Shown piece after piece: positions 1 to 11,197 of a stretch of 64,000 bases of DNA. The stretch comes from Smallanthus sonchifolius (lineage: Eukaryota > Streptophyta > Magnoliopsida > Asterales > Asteraceae), in assembly GCA_023525975.1 (NCBI GenBank), contig CM042027.1, positions 13,659,001 through 13,723,000 on the forward strand, in the 5' to 3' direction. How positions within the stretch are numbered: the first letter of the stretch is position 1; each line of letters begins with the position of its first letter. A model generated the notes under the pieces. That model saw nothing but the letters and a program-made list of their open reading frames with translations. It was not told the DNA's origin and made no database searches. The position numbers and the translations under genes are program-made.

Positions 1-542
1 TGGTGAAATTGTAACAAGCATGGAGTGCCTGTTTCCTTTATCTTCGATACGGATAGTCGCTTTACATCTCATTTCTAGCAGACACTACAGAAGCTTTGAG
101 AACGCGCTTAGATATGAGCACCGCTTACTATCCTCAAACTGACGGTCTAAGTGAACGAACTATTCATACTTTGGAGGATATGCTCATGGCTTGTGTGATA
201 GAATTTGGTGGTAATTTGGATACTCTTTTACCTTTGGTCTGATTTCCTTACACTAACAGTGATCACATTACCATTAAATGAGCACCATTGGAAGCTCTGT
301 TTTGACACAAAGGTTGATCACCATTTTGTTGTGTTGAGGTTGGTAATAATCATTTGATTGGTCTTGTTGTGTACAAACTGAAACTACCTCAGGAGCTTAA
401 TGGTATATACGATGCTTATCGTATATCGAGTCTCAAAAGGTGTTTAACCTACGAATCTGTAATTATACAACCTATGGAAGTTCGTATTGACGACAAGTTT
501 CATTTTAACGAGGTGTTATCTCTCTGTATTCTAAGTACATGA
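1..542 (+). pseudogene. Ty3/gypsy pol remnant: integrase C-terminal region
   Basis: Conceptual translation in shifting frames gives the end of a retroviral-type integrase, with the motifs HGVPVSF, TAYYPQTDGLSERT and LEDMLMACVIEFGG. These are the hallmark of the last part of Ty3/gypsy integrases. Positions 354-542 read as the region after the integrase core (PQELNGIYDAYRISSLKRC). The frame changes near position 90, and stops interrupt it near 77 and 240, so it is non-functional. It lies just upstream of a polypurine tract and a long LTR, which fits the 3' end of one plus-strand element whose 5' part is outside the window. Confidence 0.85.
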
Positions 543-1120
543 TATGACCATCCTTTATAACCTATGATATTTTTATCGCTGTGATACATTTTTATTTCAA
601 TGAGTCGTGGTGATTCTACCGATTCTTTGAACCTTAATAGCAACTCCTTTGTTAAAATTTTATGGTTACTATTTATAATAGTATTCCTTAATGGAAACAA
701 ACAGAATGATACTTTTCCTTGCTTATAAAAGGATACTAAATCACCGGGATTTTGTAACATAACATCATTCTAGATTTGTACCAACTTTGTATACCGGTGT
801 AGATCAATCTTTTGGCGGATTTCTTAATCTTCCGAATAACATCAACAGTCTACCGTTTGACTGATTCAGTAAATCAATGATCTATAGATTCTTTGGAATT
901 CGAAAGATTTTTCTCTCATTATTATTCAATTTGCTTTTGAGCCTAACTAGATGTAACCTACTCTCGGTTATTCTTAGATCTCGATTTGTCAAATCTCCAT
1001 GCTATATCTAGGAAACTAGATTTTCCTTGATGATCATACATGAATCAAGTTACGAAAAAGAACTTGTCAACTATTATACCAGTTGAATTTCGGGACGAAA
1101 TTCTGTTAACTAGGGGAGAA

Positions 1121-4100
1121 TGTGACAACCGTGACTTTTACGGTCAACACCTGTGTTCGACGAGTTCGTATAATAATAATATTATTATGTTGAAATATAC
1201 TTTCATACGAAAGGAACTCGTTAGTGAACAGAAGATAATGGCAAGATTTATTTTGGTGTTATAATGTCAAAAAGTTGATCAAGTTCAGGTCTATACGTGT
1301 TAACACCCGAGTCTAGCAGTTTCGTAAAATTCAATTTAAATCCGAAAGGATATATATTTACGAGATGCAAGGACTCGAGAGAAAATATTAAATTCTAACG
1401 AGTTATTTTTGGGTAAAATAACGCCACTATTTTTATCGGGTTTGTTTAAGCGAAAAACCGACACGCGATCGGAGACCGCAGGGGCCATAAATACCTCATC
1501 TTAGTCCACTATCTCATTTTTCAAAAATTAAGAGAAATTTTAGAGAGAGAGAGTTGAGAGGGCTGGAGAGTTTTCCGGCAAAGTAGTGGTGGTCCGACGG
1601 TGGTGCGTGGCGGTCAACGGTGGTCCGGCGCAGTGGCCGGTGGCGGCCGAAGCTCGTTTTTCACCCGGAACCATTTCTCGACGCTACGAACGCAATGGTA
1701 AGCTCAGATTTGTCTAAATTCTTGCTTAAATTCTTTAAAAAGAGTTTTTATATTCTGTCCAGAAAGTTTTATGCATGCGCAGTCTTAAAGATCGGACGAT
1801 CCCCGGAAATCTGACCGTTAGAAATGCATGAATTTTGGATATGATCTTATCAACACATAGAAGCAAAACCCTACTGGAGGAATTTTTGATCAGAGCTCTC
1901 TAGTTATGCTTTTCATACCCTCGAATGTGACTGATCGGATTTTCGGATTTGAAAAACTGGGTCTCAAAGAATCGTCGATCCCTGGAGATCCGACCGTTGG
2001 ATCGTGACGATTTTTGGACAGTAGTTTCTTAGCACAAATATGAATGTTTTCACAGAAGGAAATTCCGATCAGATGTTGGAAAGTATATTTTTGAATACGA
2101 ACAGATTGTAACAGTTTCTAGGATCGAAAACAGGAAATTGATCGGGTTGCATGGCCATCGAAATGGCATTACACGTCAATTTTGAGCATGTGGGAATGCT
2201 CAGGAGATAAAAACGATTCTAATGGTGTTTTTGGTTCGTATTGCATGTGATACGGGAGGTTCCGCGTACGCGAACCATTTATACGGAAGGTATAAACTTT
2301 ACCCGTTAAGCTTTGATTTTATGTTAGAATAGTTTTATTAGTCATTGGTTGGGAATTGAACCAAAAAATATTTAGTATTGAGATATTTGGTATTTTTAGT
2401 GGTTATTAGGTTATACACCCAACCCCGGTTCACGTGGAACTAATATATTTATTTTTATACAACAATTGTTTTTGATAGATTTTTATAAACTTTTGATTTA
2501 GTTTCTAATTTTTTTTTAAAAAAAAAAGTGGTTTTAAACAGTAGAATATGTTTTAAAATAAGTATCTGGAAAATTTGGTTATCTAACTCTTTATAGATTA
2601 TTTATTAAAATTCACACAAGTTTAATACATGGAAATTTGAGAAAAATACTTATGAGTATTGAAAAATTCTGGAAATTGGACAGTGATAGTTATATGATGA
2701 ACTAAGACGTCTATCCAAATTTTATGAAAATTGGAATTGTTTAAGTATACGCTTAGTATTTATAAAGTTTAAACTGACGATTTAGGGTTTGTATACTTCT
2801 GGATAAAATCAGGACTTGAAACTTGGTATGAAATCTTATATTGACTTAAAACTAATATGGTAAACATTTGGTAAAGTTTTGATGTGTTTAGCTATTTTTT
2901 TCGAATTTGTAAAATTTTAACAATATTAAATTCATATTAAATAATCTGGATATTAATAAAATATGAAAATTTGTCAGAAATTTTTATTTATATACATGAT
3001 CAATTTTTATAAATTTTAAGCAGTAACTTTATGTCTAAGTATGGTTTTGAAATTATGGTCCATTTAAATTTTATAAAAAGTTATTAATTTTAGAAAATTT
3101 TTATATAAAATTAATTTTATAAAAATTCTAAGGGATTTTGGACAGAAGTATAACCCCATTTAAAACATAAAATTTGACTTTTAAATTGGGTGCTAATATC
3201 ACACTAAAACCCTAATTTCGGACGAATCTGATTTTCAAACTGTAAACCGGACCTTACGCGCGTAACCGCGTTTTTGATCAAACGAAACCTTGACTTGAGA
3301 TTTTATTATATATGCCTTTATAACTACTGATGTTCTTTATTAAAATCTAAAACTTAAGGTTTTAAGGTCACGAATTTATATAAAAGTCGTTTTACAATTT
3401 CTAACAATTCGTACGCGTATGCACGGGTTTTGGGTATGCAACCGATTACATAGCCACTTTTTGTTTTGTTGACTTGGTCACAACCTTTAGGAGTCCTGAA
3501 TGCATCGTTTGTGTCCACTTGACTAGTAGGACCCTGTTAGGACTCGGATTTTATCGGTTTTTGTCGACTGTGTCGCATCACTTGCCCGCATTGTCCAGGT
3601 GAGTTTCGCGCCTCCATTTTTACTTACTGTTTTACTGTTTTTGGGGGAAGGTTGTTTCATTTTTTTTAGTCACATGTTACATGATACATTGATTACATAG
3701 TTATTTTTTTTATATAATGTCTTAAAGTCCCCAATTTTAGACAATCAATTAGCTGAGCGTAGCTGTTGGGAATTTTGAGTAGTACTACTTGGGTTGACAC
3801 CCCCGCTCATGGTTTGGTCGCGCCAACCAGACTTGTAGGGTCATTTGGGTGCAAAGTTAGCCAATTTTTTAGACGGTTGTTTGCATTAGACTTCCGTATG
3901 GGGTACTTTATTTTTGATCGAGGCTTTGATTGCGGCTCATGGTAATATGTTGTCTAATACATGTGTACTCGATCAATGGATTTTTGATCACTTTGGATTT
4001 TTATCAGAAACTTTTTATAGAGTCGCAAAACCTGCGAACTCACCAACTATTTATATAGTTGACCCGTTTTCGAAACATGCTTTCAGGTAAATAGAATTGA

Positions 4101-4340
4101 AGAAGAGATTTTTATAAGGGCTCGCTTTTGGATTAGAACTATTGTTTATGTACTTCGGTTATAGTCAGGTATTTAGACACTTTATACTGTTTTAGAGATT
4201 TTTCTTGTATTTGTACTTTCGTTAGAAACATGTAGTATGGTTCAATGTAATACAAAATTTTCCTTTTAGTTTCTCTTGTACTTGTATTCAATGCGATATA
4301 CCGGTTACATCCCATAGTTTCGCCTTGTTGGGGTGTGACA
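1121..4340 (+). mobile_element. 3' LTR of a Ty3/gypsy retrotransposon (about 3.2 kb)
   Basis: The LTR starts TGTGACAACC directly after a polypurine tract (TAGGGGAGAA, 1111-1120) and the conserved pre-PPT stretch around CGGGACGAAATTC (1091-1103). It ends with GGGGTGTGACA at 4340, giving TG...CA termini. A likely promoter is CCATAAATACC near 1486, followed by an AG-repeat leader near 1540. The length matches the long LTRs of chromovirus-type gypsy elements. The 5' LTR and left TSD are outside the window, so target duplication cannot be checked. No ORF inside is convincing. Confidence 0.75.
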
Positions 4341-4492
4341 CTGCTAAAATCTGATGTGATGAAATTTACTTTTAAGCAAATATGTATTATGCATCAGACT
4401 TCTAACATTTGTCAATAAAAAAAACTGGAATTATTTTACAACTTTTGATTACCTCCTGGATCTTGGATTAACACTGCTAAAATCCTCAAACT

Positions 4493-4949
4493 CTTGGTTT
4501 AAAAAAGCGCCCTGAGGCGCTGCTTAAGGCGTGAGGCGCATGAGGCGCTGAACAAAACGCCTCAAAATGGTGAGGCGCCCCATATACATGAAGCGCCCTG
4601 AGGCGCCGCCTCAGGCTTGACAGGCGAGGCGAGGTGAGGCGCGCCTCATGTATTTTTGCCCTTTTTTCACTGTTTTTTTTATGAATTTGAGTTCCAATTT
4701 TAGTTCCTCTTTACTTAAATCAGTTTTTTAAGTTGTTATTCTTGCAAGTTTTGTGAAAATTACTCGAAAGGAGGAGTTTTTAGACTAAAACAACATTTAC
4801 TGGAGGTTTTAAGAATGTTACTAAATTTTTTATTACTTTTTTAGCTTAACGCCTCGCATACGTGAAGCCCTCGCCTCGCGCTTGAGGCGTGGCGCCTCGG
4901 ATTTTGGGACCGAAACGCCTCGCCTCGCCTAGCGCTTTTTTAAACCAAG
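4493..4949. mobile_element. hAT-type MITE with GAGGCG repeats
   Basis: Perfect 18-bp terminal inverted repeats (CTTGGTTTAAAAAAGCGC and its complement) bound a 457-bp element. It is flanked by a perfect 8-bp duplication CTCAAACT (4485-4492 and 4950-4957), which is the hAT signature. The subterminal regions carry many GAGGCG/CGCCTC copies in both orientations, likely transposase contact sites by analogy with other hAT elements. There is no coding capacity. A decayed end of the same family (GGGCTTTTTTAAACCAAG) is visible near 55283-55300. Confidence 0.85.
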
Positions 4950-5499
4950 CTCAAACTAATCTCAAATCTAAACTAACCAATATCTTTTCACAGTAACCAT
5001 GATTAAACTTATCTCAGCCTTGCAGATCAACAATATACATATGCAATCTACGAAAATGCCATAAGAACTCAGCTAATCAAGTCCACTTTGAAATTGGTAA
5101 TGTTATGAATCTACTATAGTTATTGTGTATTTGATAGCTAATCAAGTCTACACTGAAATTTGATAACGAAGTGGACCTCCATGAAGGATCCCTAAAGACT
5201 ACCTACCTGTTGTAATAAATAATAAAAATAAAGAAAAATCTTTCAAGGCAATGCCATGTTATATAAAATGAAAAAAAGCAACATGAAATTTTAAACTTTA
5301 AAGTACATACCATATGCTAGTTGGTGACATGAAATCCATAGCAAATTGAAAACACAAATTTCAGGACTATTGCACTTACTTTCTAATTCAACAAAAGTTC
5401 ACTCTTTTCTACTTTTATCATCTACTCTTTCGCAAATAGATCAAAAACCATTTAATACAACTGTTTGTGCCTAACAATTCAGTGTACATGTAGAACATT
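4950..5499. other. Intergenic / 3' region of the membrane methyltransferase gene
   Basis: AT-rich sequence with no ORF or element that I recognise. It lies immediately downstream of the minus-strand gene ending at 5500, so part of it should be that gene's 3' UTR. A repeated phrase (AGCTAATCAAGTC near 5073 and 5137) is the only internal structure seen. Confidence 0.5.
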
Positions 5500-6648
5500 T
5501 TAATAAACAAAAGGGATAAACTTGTACCTCACTTTTTTCATATATTCCATGTACCCATCTCCAAATGTCTCCACCATTAAACTCTCCTCTAATTTCGCCT
5601 TCTGATCATAGTACATCAAGCAAACCGCGACAATAAATAGCGCGCTAAGAGGAGCATGGAGTGCAGTAAAGTAAGTCAAAAACAGAAGGCCGGTAGACGC
5701 ATATATCGGGTGCCTGACCCATCGATAAGGCCCAAACTGCACAACAGCAGTTGGCACCACCACTTTTTCCGAGTAATTCGCAAGATACAAACTCGAGTGA
5801 TAATGCAAAAACACAGTCGACATTATCAACCCCCAAATCCCTAAATTCCTCCAACCGCCAGGAATCAAATGAAGCTGCGGCGCTTCAAATGCTGCAAACC
5901 AGTGCCCAACCATGACTCCCACGCAAAACAAAACACGGTGCCAAACTGGAGTTGTAACATCCCACTTGGGATCATGTTCACGAAGATAGAAGTCACCATA
6001 CAAGCGCTTACGGATGCTAACATTCAGGAAAAAGAAATAATGGTACACTAAAAAGAACACGACAGGCCACCCTTCAAGGAACCCATTTGCATAACCAGGT
6101 GGGACTAATGTAAGCCATGTAAATGCAGAAGTTACAATAGCAAGTTGTTCAGTTACACTAGCTTCACCCTTTATGTGCTTACTGAAACCATACATACCAT
6201 ATATAGCAACACCAATTGCAATGTACCATGGCCAGAACACCCAAGTCCAGCTAAAATACATCCAAAAGAAAGGACTCAGTAAACCATTAACCACCCATTT
6301 TACTGATGCAATTGCAATAGACCCTAGAATCACCCACTTCAAAACCCTAATTGGGTTTAACTCAATAAGGGTATTTTTAAGTGAACTAAGGTTGAAATTA
6401 TCGAAATTGCTTACTGCAGGGTTATCAAATACGGAGCTTCTGACTGGTTGAACGAAATGGGACCTGTTACTTGACTGGTGAAGATCCCTAGCGGTTAAAA
6501 GTGGAAGCTGCGGAGTTGTTTTGAAGGTGTTGTTTCTAGATAACTGACCCACCAGGTGTTTGTTGAAATGTCTCAAAGAAATTGTGCTAATTTTAGAGGA
6601 TAAAACAGAGGGATTTGCACCTAAGGAGATTACGACGGGCGATCCCAT
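5500..6648 (-). CDS. ICMT/PEMT-like integral membrane methyltransferase family protein
   Basis: A single-exon ORF of 382 aa. I chose the ATG at 6646-6648 (MGSPVVIS); the frame stays open nine codons further up, but only through a TTG. The first ~75 residues are rich in Ser/Thr/Asn/Arg and poor in acidic residues, which suggests a plastid or mitochondrial transit peptide. Then follow roughly six hydrophobic segments rich in aromatic residues. Near the C-terminus GPYRWVRHPIY (about 306-316) and the acidic KLEES stretch (about 352-356) match the SAM-binding C-terminal signature of the isoprenylcysteine carboxyl methyltransferase / phospholipid methyltransferase / NnrU fold. The substrate cannot be told from sequence. 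There are no internal stops, and the gene is flanked by TE-rich DNA, so it stands alone. The family call is fairly firm; the enzymatic role is inferred. Confidence 0.85.
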   Translation of the reverse strand: MGSPVVISLGANPSVLSSKISTISLRHFNKHLVGQLSRNNTFKTTPQLPLLTARDLHQSSNRSHFVQPVRSSVFDNPAVSNFDNFNLSSLKNTLIELNPIRVLKWVILGSIAIASVKWVVNGLLSPFFWMYFSWTWVFWPWYIAIGVAIYGMYGFSKHIKGEASVTEQLAIVTSAFTWLTLVPPGYANGFLEGWPVVFFLVYHYFFFLNVSIRKRLYGDFYLREHDPKWDVTTPVWHRVLFCVGVMVGHWFAAFEAPQLHLIPGGWRNLGIWGLIMSTVFLHYHSSLYLANYSEKVVVPTAVVQFGPYRWVRHPIYASTGLLFLTYFTALHAPLSALFIVAVCLMYYDQKAKLEESLMVETFGDGYMEYMKKVRYKFIPFVY

Positions 6649-7660
6649 TGTTATGAGATGCTGGATTTGGAACAACTATATGCTACTTGAATTCGATCAT
6701 CGGATAACCTTCTGGGTGTAAACAACGAAGAAAAATAACTACAGGATTGAGAGTTGTCTCTGTTCATATGCCCTAAGGATATCAATACGGGTTTTGACCC
6801 AATTTTAATGGGCCAAAAGCCCAAAGTGAACGCAAGACAAAAAGTTTAAATATTTGAAGTTTTAAGATATATACTACTTTAAAAAAAAGTCACGTTAAAA
6901 AATAAAATTAAAAAATTATTTAATAAATTAAACATTTCAATTAATTTTAGTATTTCAAAAAGTATTATACGTTATAGAAACTAAAACTATATATATTAAC
7001 TGCTAGGAAAGTACGAACCTTTAATGCAATTACAACTTTATTCATAAAACCACCAAACTTTATTTTTAGTCCAGTTGAATGTGTTTGAACTGTTTTTATT
7101 TGAACAGGGCGGTCCAGTTAACCATTGAACATGACGAGCAGACAAACTGGATTTTAATATGTTTTTAATTATTTTTATTTTTTCTCTTTTAAATTTTAGA
7201 GTTAAATTGTGGTTTGACACAAATAATTATTTTAGTTCAAAAGTTTAAATTTGACTTTTTTAATCTAATGATTTTTACATTTTGTCATTAAAAAAAAAAG
7301 ACTTTTACATTTAGGCTCTTCTTGGACTATAGGCGTTGCTTATGTTGGGACTTGGGCTTATCATATATCTCAATTTTCTGCTTTAGCATCTTTTTAAAAC
7401 TCGATTCTCGTATTTGTTTTTCTTTTATTTTAAGCTAAAAATCGCTACCAAGGATATCTTAAAAATAATAAGTATTTAATAATTAGCAAGTTAAGACTCA
7501 CATAATTAGTAGTAACAAGTAGTGGGTAGTTCATTAGTTTACTTACTTCTATATATAAACTTATGCAATTGAATTCAAGTTTTTAGAAAGGAACTACAAT
7601 TTCACATCATATACCTTCTCCCTCTAGAATTCATATTATTCTAAACAATGTATATTAAAA
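6649..7660. other. Upstream region of the methyltransferase gene; AT-rich intergenic
   Basis: The first ~110 bases should hold the 5' UTR and promoter of the minus-strand gene. The remainder is AT-rich with no recognisable gene. A short ORF at 7038-7220 has no family-like features and was not called. Confidence 0.5.
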
Positions 7661-7669
7661 TACTTTGAA

Positions 7670-8081
7670 AGGGGAAGAATCATAAGAAAACTCAATGTTC
7701 ATGAAAAAACCAAAAAACTAGTTATTTAAGGTAAAAATTGGAAGGGGAAGAATCATAAGAAAACTCAATGTTTATGAGAAAACCAAAAAACTAGTTATTT
7801 AAGGTAAAAAAATATTTAAAAAAATCATAACTCAAAAAATAAATCAAAAATTAAAAAACTGATTCGGAGACTTTGTTTCTCACGTCGTTCTCGTTCAAAA
7901 AAAACTCGAAAAATAGTGGGTTTAGCTTTTGGGTTTAGTTTAGCTTTTAGGTTAAGTTTTTGGAGGGTGGGGTGGGGGGTTTAGGTTTTTGGGGGTGGGT
8001 TGGGTTTTTGGGAGTATTACACATGTGCAGTAATAGTTTTTTGGTTTCTCATGAAAATAAGTTTTCTAGTGAACTCACCCC
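7670..8081. mobile_element. G-rich Mutator-type MITE, copy 1
   Basis: The termini are imperfect inverted repeats sharing GGGG...AGAAAACT...TCATGA...CCAAAAAACT. They are flanked by a near-perfect 9-bp duplication (TACTTTGAA at 7661-7669, TACTTTGGA at 8082-8090), which points to Mutator-type insertion. The left terminal repeat is tandemly duplicated with a 73-bp period (7671 and 7744). The core carries ACGTCGTTCTCGTTC and then a run of G-tracts (7961-8010). Relatives lie at about 27362-27742 and in a split copy at 38108-38274 / 49766-49975. No ORF. Confidence 0.75.
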
Positions 8082-8499
8082 TACTTTGGAATTTCAATAA
8101 ACATGATCATGTTCGTATTCATTCGGTTCATTTACATGCCTAATTACTATAAACTTTCCCAAACAAATTATTACAAGTGAGACAGTTTATTACTCTAATC
8201 AAGTAGTTGGTATTTATTTTAGTAAAGTGGTATTGGAGTTTCTAGTAACTGGTGTTCGTTTGGGTTGTCTAGAAACAAAGATATATACTAGAGAATGATT
8301 AATATGGATTCTGATTATAGTTGTTGAAATTTGAGAATTAAAAACTTTTCTTAAAGGGTGAATGATTTTTAATTTTATAGACTTTATTTTTGTTTTCTAA
8401 AGTTCTATTAAAAAAGTTCATGGGATCAACTATGGTCTTGTAGTTTGCTTTTAATCCCGTAAATTTTGAGTGGCATCTAGATGGTTGATGCATGACTTG

Positions 8500-8660
8500 G
8501 CCGTACCATCTACCGGGCAGGACTGGTTAGAGTGTGTGGCTGTTGTGGGTGAGACCTGGGTTCGAGTCCCATAACCCACATTATTTTGTGTCGTGTTCGT
8601 GTATGCATATTTCGTGTTCGTGTCTTATCGTGTTTGTGTCTTATAGTGTGCATGTATACA
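8500..8660 (+). repeat. Possible tRNA-derived SINE
   Basis: An A-box-like TGGTTAGAGTG (8524-8534) and a good B-box GGTTCGAGTCC (8559-8569) stand at the spacing of an internal pol III promoter. They are followed by a GT-rich, degenerate repeated tail (GTGTTCGTGT...). No tRNA cloverleaf closes, so this is a SINE candidate, not a tRNA gene. Ends and TSDs were not identified. Confidence 0.4.
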
Positions 8661-9787
8661 CGATATGTCAGCCCCACCTATAAAGCATGTAATAGTATAT
8701 TGTAATTTTTTTAAAGGCAAATAGTATATTGTAATTAATCAAACTATTAGTTAATCAAAAAACTTGGTCATTACTAGTCCTAACCCCTAAGTTCATGTTT
8801 TCATGGGTTAATCACAACCAAATTTAGTTTAGAATTTATAAATTTAAGAATTAGGATTATGATAAACAAAAAAGGGGTAGCACATAATTGGAGTACTTAA
8901 AAGATTAATGGTCTTTTGTTGCTATATAATCTTAGTGGGTGCCTAGCCCGGTAGCCCCCACCTAGGCAAGCCTCGGATTCGTCCATGTGATTAGGACATT
9001 AGGTATCTTGATAGGAAAATGCGATGTTATATGACTTCAATATTTTTCAAGGAATTCTTAGCTACTTGTCTCAAATTAGCATTAAATTTGGCGAAGGGGT
9101 TTAGGATTGTGACTTCTAACTTCTTGGTACTTTACCGAATTCAAGGAAAGGACTCGATATTATTTCAATGAAGTTAGCTACAAATAGTGCTCTAAACAAG
9201 GAGATTAGTTTTTAATGGATTTATATAAAAAGAAAATGAGTTAGCTATGACTTATCTTCTTATTTGTAGTGAACATGTCATCTATTTAAGTTGTTCTTGG
9301 TCTAGCTAGTATGGACTTGGATATGTTGGTGATTTTAGTGCCATCAATGTTGTTTGGTGTAATTAGATTTATTTAAGATCAAATGAGAAATTGGAATATA
9401 AATTCGTAAAAGTTAGGAGGCGTGGAATGCACACTCGTTTCAAGACTATATTGGTTTTCATCACCATGGAATATGTTAAGTTATAAGGGGTGAAGCCCTC
9501 TAGACCAAGGGTCTTCTAAGGGAATTTTTTTTTTTTTTTGAAATGGGTAGTAGGGAGTTTTTTTGATGGTTTTTTGTTCTGACATGGAAATAAAATGGAA
9601 TTAGGGTGTTCCGTGAATGGCATTCACGGAACCATCCAATCTGGCATGAAGCTATTACACTTCCGGTAATGGATTCCCGGATCTATGTGTTACGTGAATA
9701 GGACTCCCAGATTGTATTGCTTACATGAATGGGTATTGTATGATTTATATTATCTGAAATAAAACTGACAATTGTTTCATTGTGCAG
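8661..9787. other. Intergenic, no gene recognised
   Basis: AT-rich sequence without a credible coding frame. Around 9601-9730 there is a short run of variants on GTGAATGGCATTCACGGA and CCCGGAT, a small inverted and degenerate direct repeat. Nothing further is supportable. Confidence 0.4.
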
Positions 9788-10645
9788 GGTTTTGGCTATG
9801 ATTTCGACCATGATGATGACTACCATAGGTACCGAATCTTCCCTTTCCTTTTTGTCCCTAAACAAAACTCAAAATCTTATTTTATGAACTTATGATGTTG
9901 GTGATTTAACAGTTTTGCCCACGGGAGACTGCCATATGAATATCTGAAACCAGGGGCGGAACATACTTAGGGCCCGGGGGGGCGCCGGCCCCTCCTGGTT
10001 TTTCGCTCAGAAATGATAATATATTTGTATTCGGACGAATTTTCGCTCAGTAGTGTTAATTTATACATATTCGGCCGAAAATTTTATAGTTCCGACCATC
10101 TAGTAGGAAAAAAACCCGGCCCCCCTGCCCAAAGATTCAAGTTCCGCCACTGTTTGAAACCCGACCCGGTTTTAAGAAGTCTTTTACATAGCTTGCCCAT
10201 AAGGAAACTGGTAAGTTTTTCTTTTTTCCTTTTTGAATGATTACAAACTTCAAGATTTGTATTGATATCACGTATCTTTTCAAATGCAAATGAGGCACAC
10301 ATGTGGCCGAGGTTCTTCACCGACTTCGACTGGAGGACTGCTTTGATGTCATATGTTTCGAGTCTTTGAATCCTAAAAACCAAATCATTAATCCTAATGC
10401 TCCCGAGAGTTGTGTAACTAGAAATGATGGGGACAGTGAATGTGGTGTTGTACTACCCGAGAGTCCTATTGTTTGTAAACCCTCTGAAAACGCGTTCCAA
10501 CATGCTTTCAAGATCGCAAAGATTAACCCGCATAAAACCGTAAGTCATCAATCGTAGCTTGGACCCAAAAGATAATGTCATCATAAATCATTAGATGTTG
10601 GTGGTTCACAAAAGATTGCAGTTGAGACTCCTGTTGAAGCTTAGA
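9788..10645 (+). pseudogene. Broken partial copy of the neighbouring HAD nucleotidase gene
   Basis: Segments equivalent to exons 4, 5, 6 and the last few codons of exon 8 of the gene at 11198-12523 are present on the opposite strand. Exon 4-like is 9788-9828 (GYDFDHDD plus an extra Asp). Exon 5-like is 9913-10210, interrupted by a hAT MITE. Exon 6-like is 10274-10539 (LEDCFDV, CKPSENAFQHAF). A terminal stub (KIAVETPVEA, stop) lies near 10612-10645. Exons 1-3 and 7 and most of exon 8 are missing. The exon 6 acceptor AG is lost (ACGT precedes ATCTTTTC), and a 2-bp insertion at GCACACATGTGG shifts the frame. Introns are retained, so it arose by DNA duplication rather than retroposition. Confidence 0.9.
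9951..10152. mobile_element. hAT MITE inserted in the pseudogene exon
   Basis: The terminal repeats CAGGGGCGGAAC and (reverse strand) CAGTGGCGGAAC bound a 202-bp insert that splits the exon-5-like segment. The 8 bp on the left (TCTGAAAC, 9943-9950) match the right flank (TTTGAAAC, 10153-10160) at 7 of 8 positions. Removing it rejoins the segment to the order seen in the intact gene. It has no coding capacity. Confidence 0.85.
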
Positions 10646-11197
10646 TCCACAACTGTGTTTTTTTCTTCATGTGTAGTTGATTAGTTGTCCATTTCAATAA
10701 TCCAAGTCAGGTTGTTAAAAAAAAGTTTAAAATGTGTAAATTGTGTAGTAACTTAATTGTGTATTTGATGAAAATGCTTATAAAGTTTACATATTACTAT
10801 TTTAGTATTTTACTTTTGAATAATTTTATTTGTTTCTTTTTGTGTATAATAATAATTAAAACCAGTGGTACGTTCTGACCCGAACTCATTTTCTATCGAA
10901 CCCGTTTTGACATGACACTCAACCCGCCTGTTTTGCCAGGATTACAACTTCGAACCTTTGGTTATCTCAAGATCTTTTTTTATGCAAAATAAAAGCTATT
11001 TACCAATTTATGGTTCCTTGACATCAGAACAAAAGCTGTTCATCAAACCAACACAATTCTTAGCAATTCCAGACTACATTTTAATAAAGTTAAAGCTATC
11101 ATTTACAACACCATAAGTGTATTAGTACAAAGATAGTAATAACTAGATTTGGGTCACTAAAACAGATAACTACACATCAATAACACAGTTATGGTAT
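10646..11197. other. Intergenic between tail-to-tail gene and pseudogene
   Basis: AT-rich, no ORF of interest. It should contain the 3' UTR of the minus-strand HAD gene next to 11198. No other element recognised. Confidence 0.5.

Noticed and set aside
4338..4484. Direct repeat ACACTGCTAAAATC at 4338 and 4471 as a large TSD
   Set aside because: Too long and wrongly placed for an LTR or hAT duplication; may be chance or a local duplication, with no element between that it would bound.
5645..5854. Alternative minus-strand ORF within the methyltransferase gene
   Set aside because: Shadow frame of the longer membrane-protein ORF.
7900..8010. Interstitial telomere repeat (GGTTTAGG text)
   Set aside because: Only isolated TTTAGG-like words within a G-rich MITE core; no array of TTTAGGG.
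8524..8569. tRNA gene
   Set aside because: A- and B-box-like words are present but no acceptor or anticodon stem pairing could be found.
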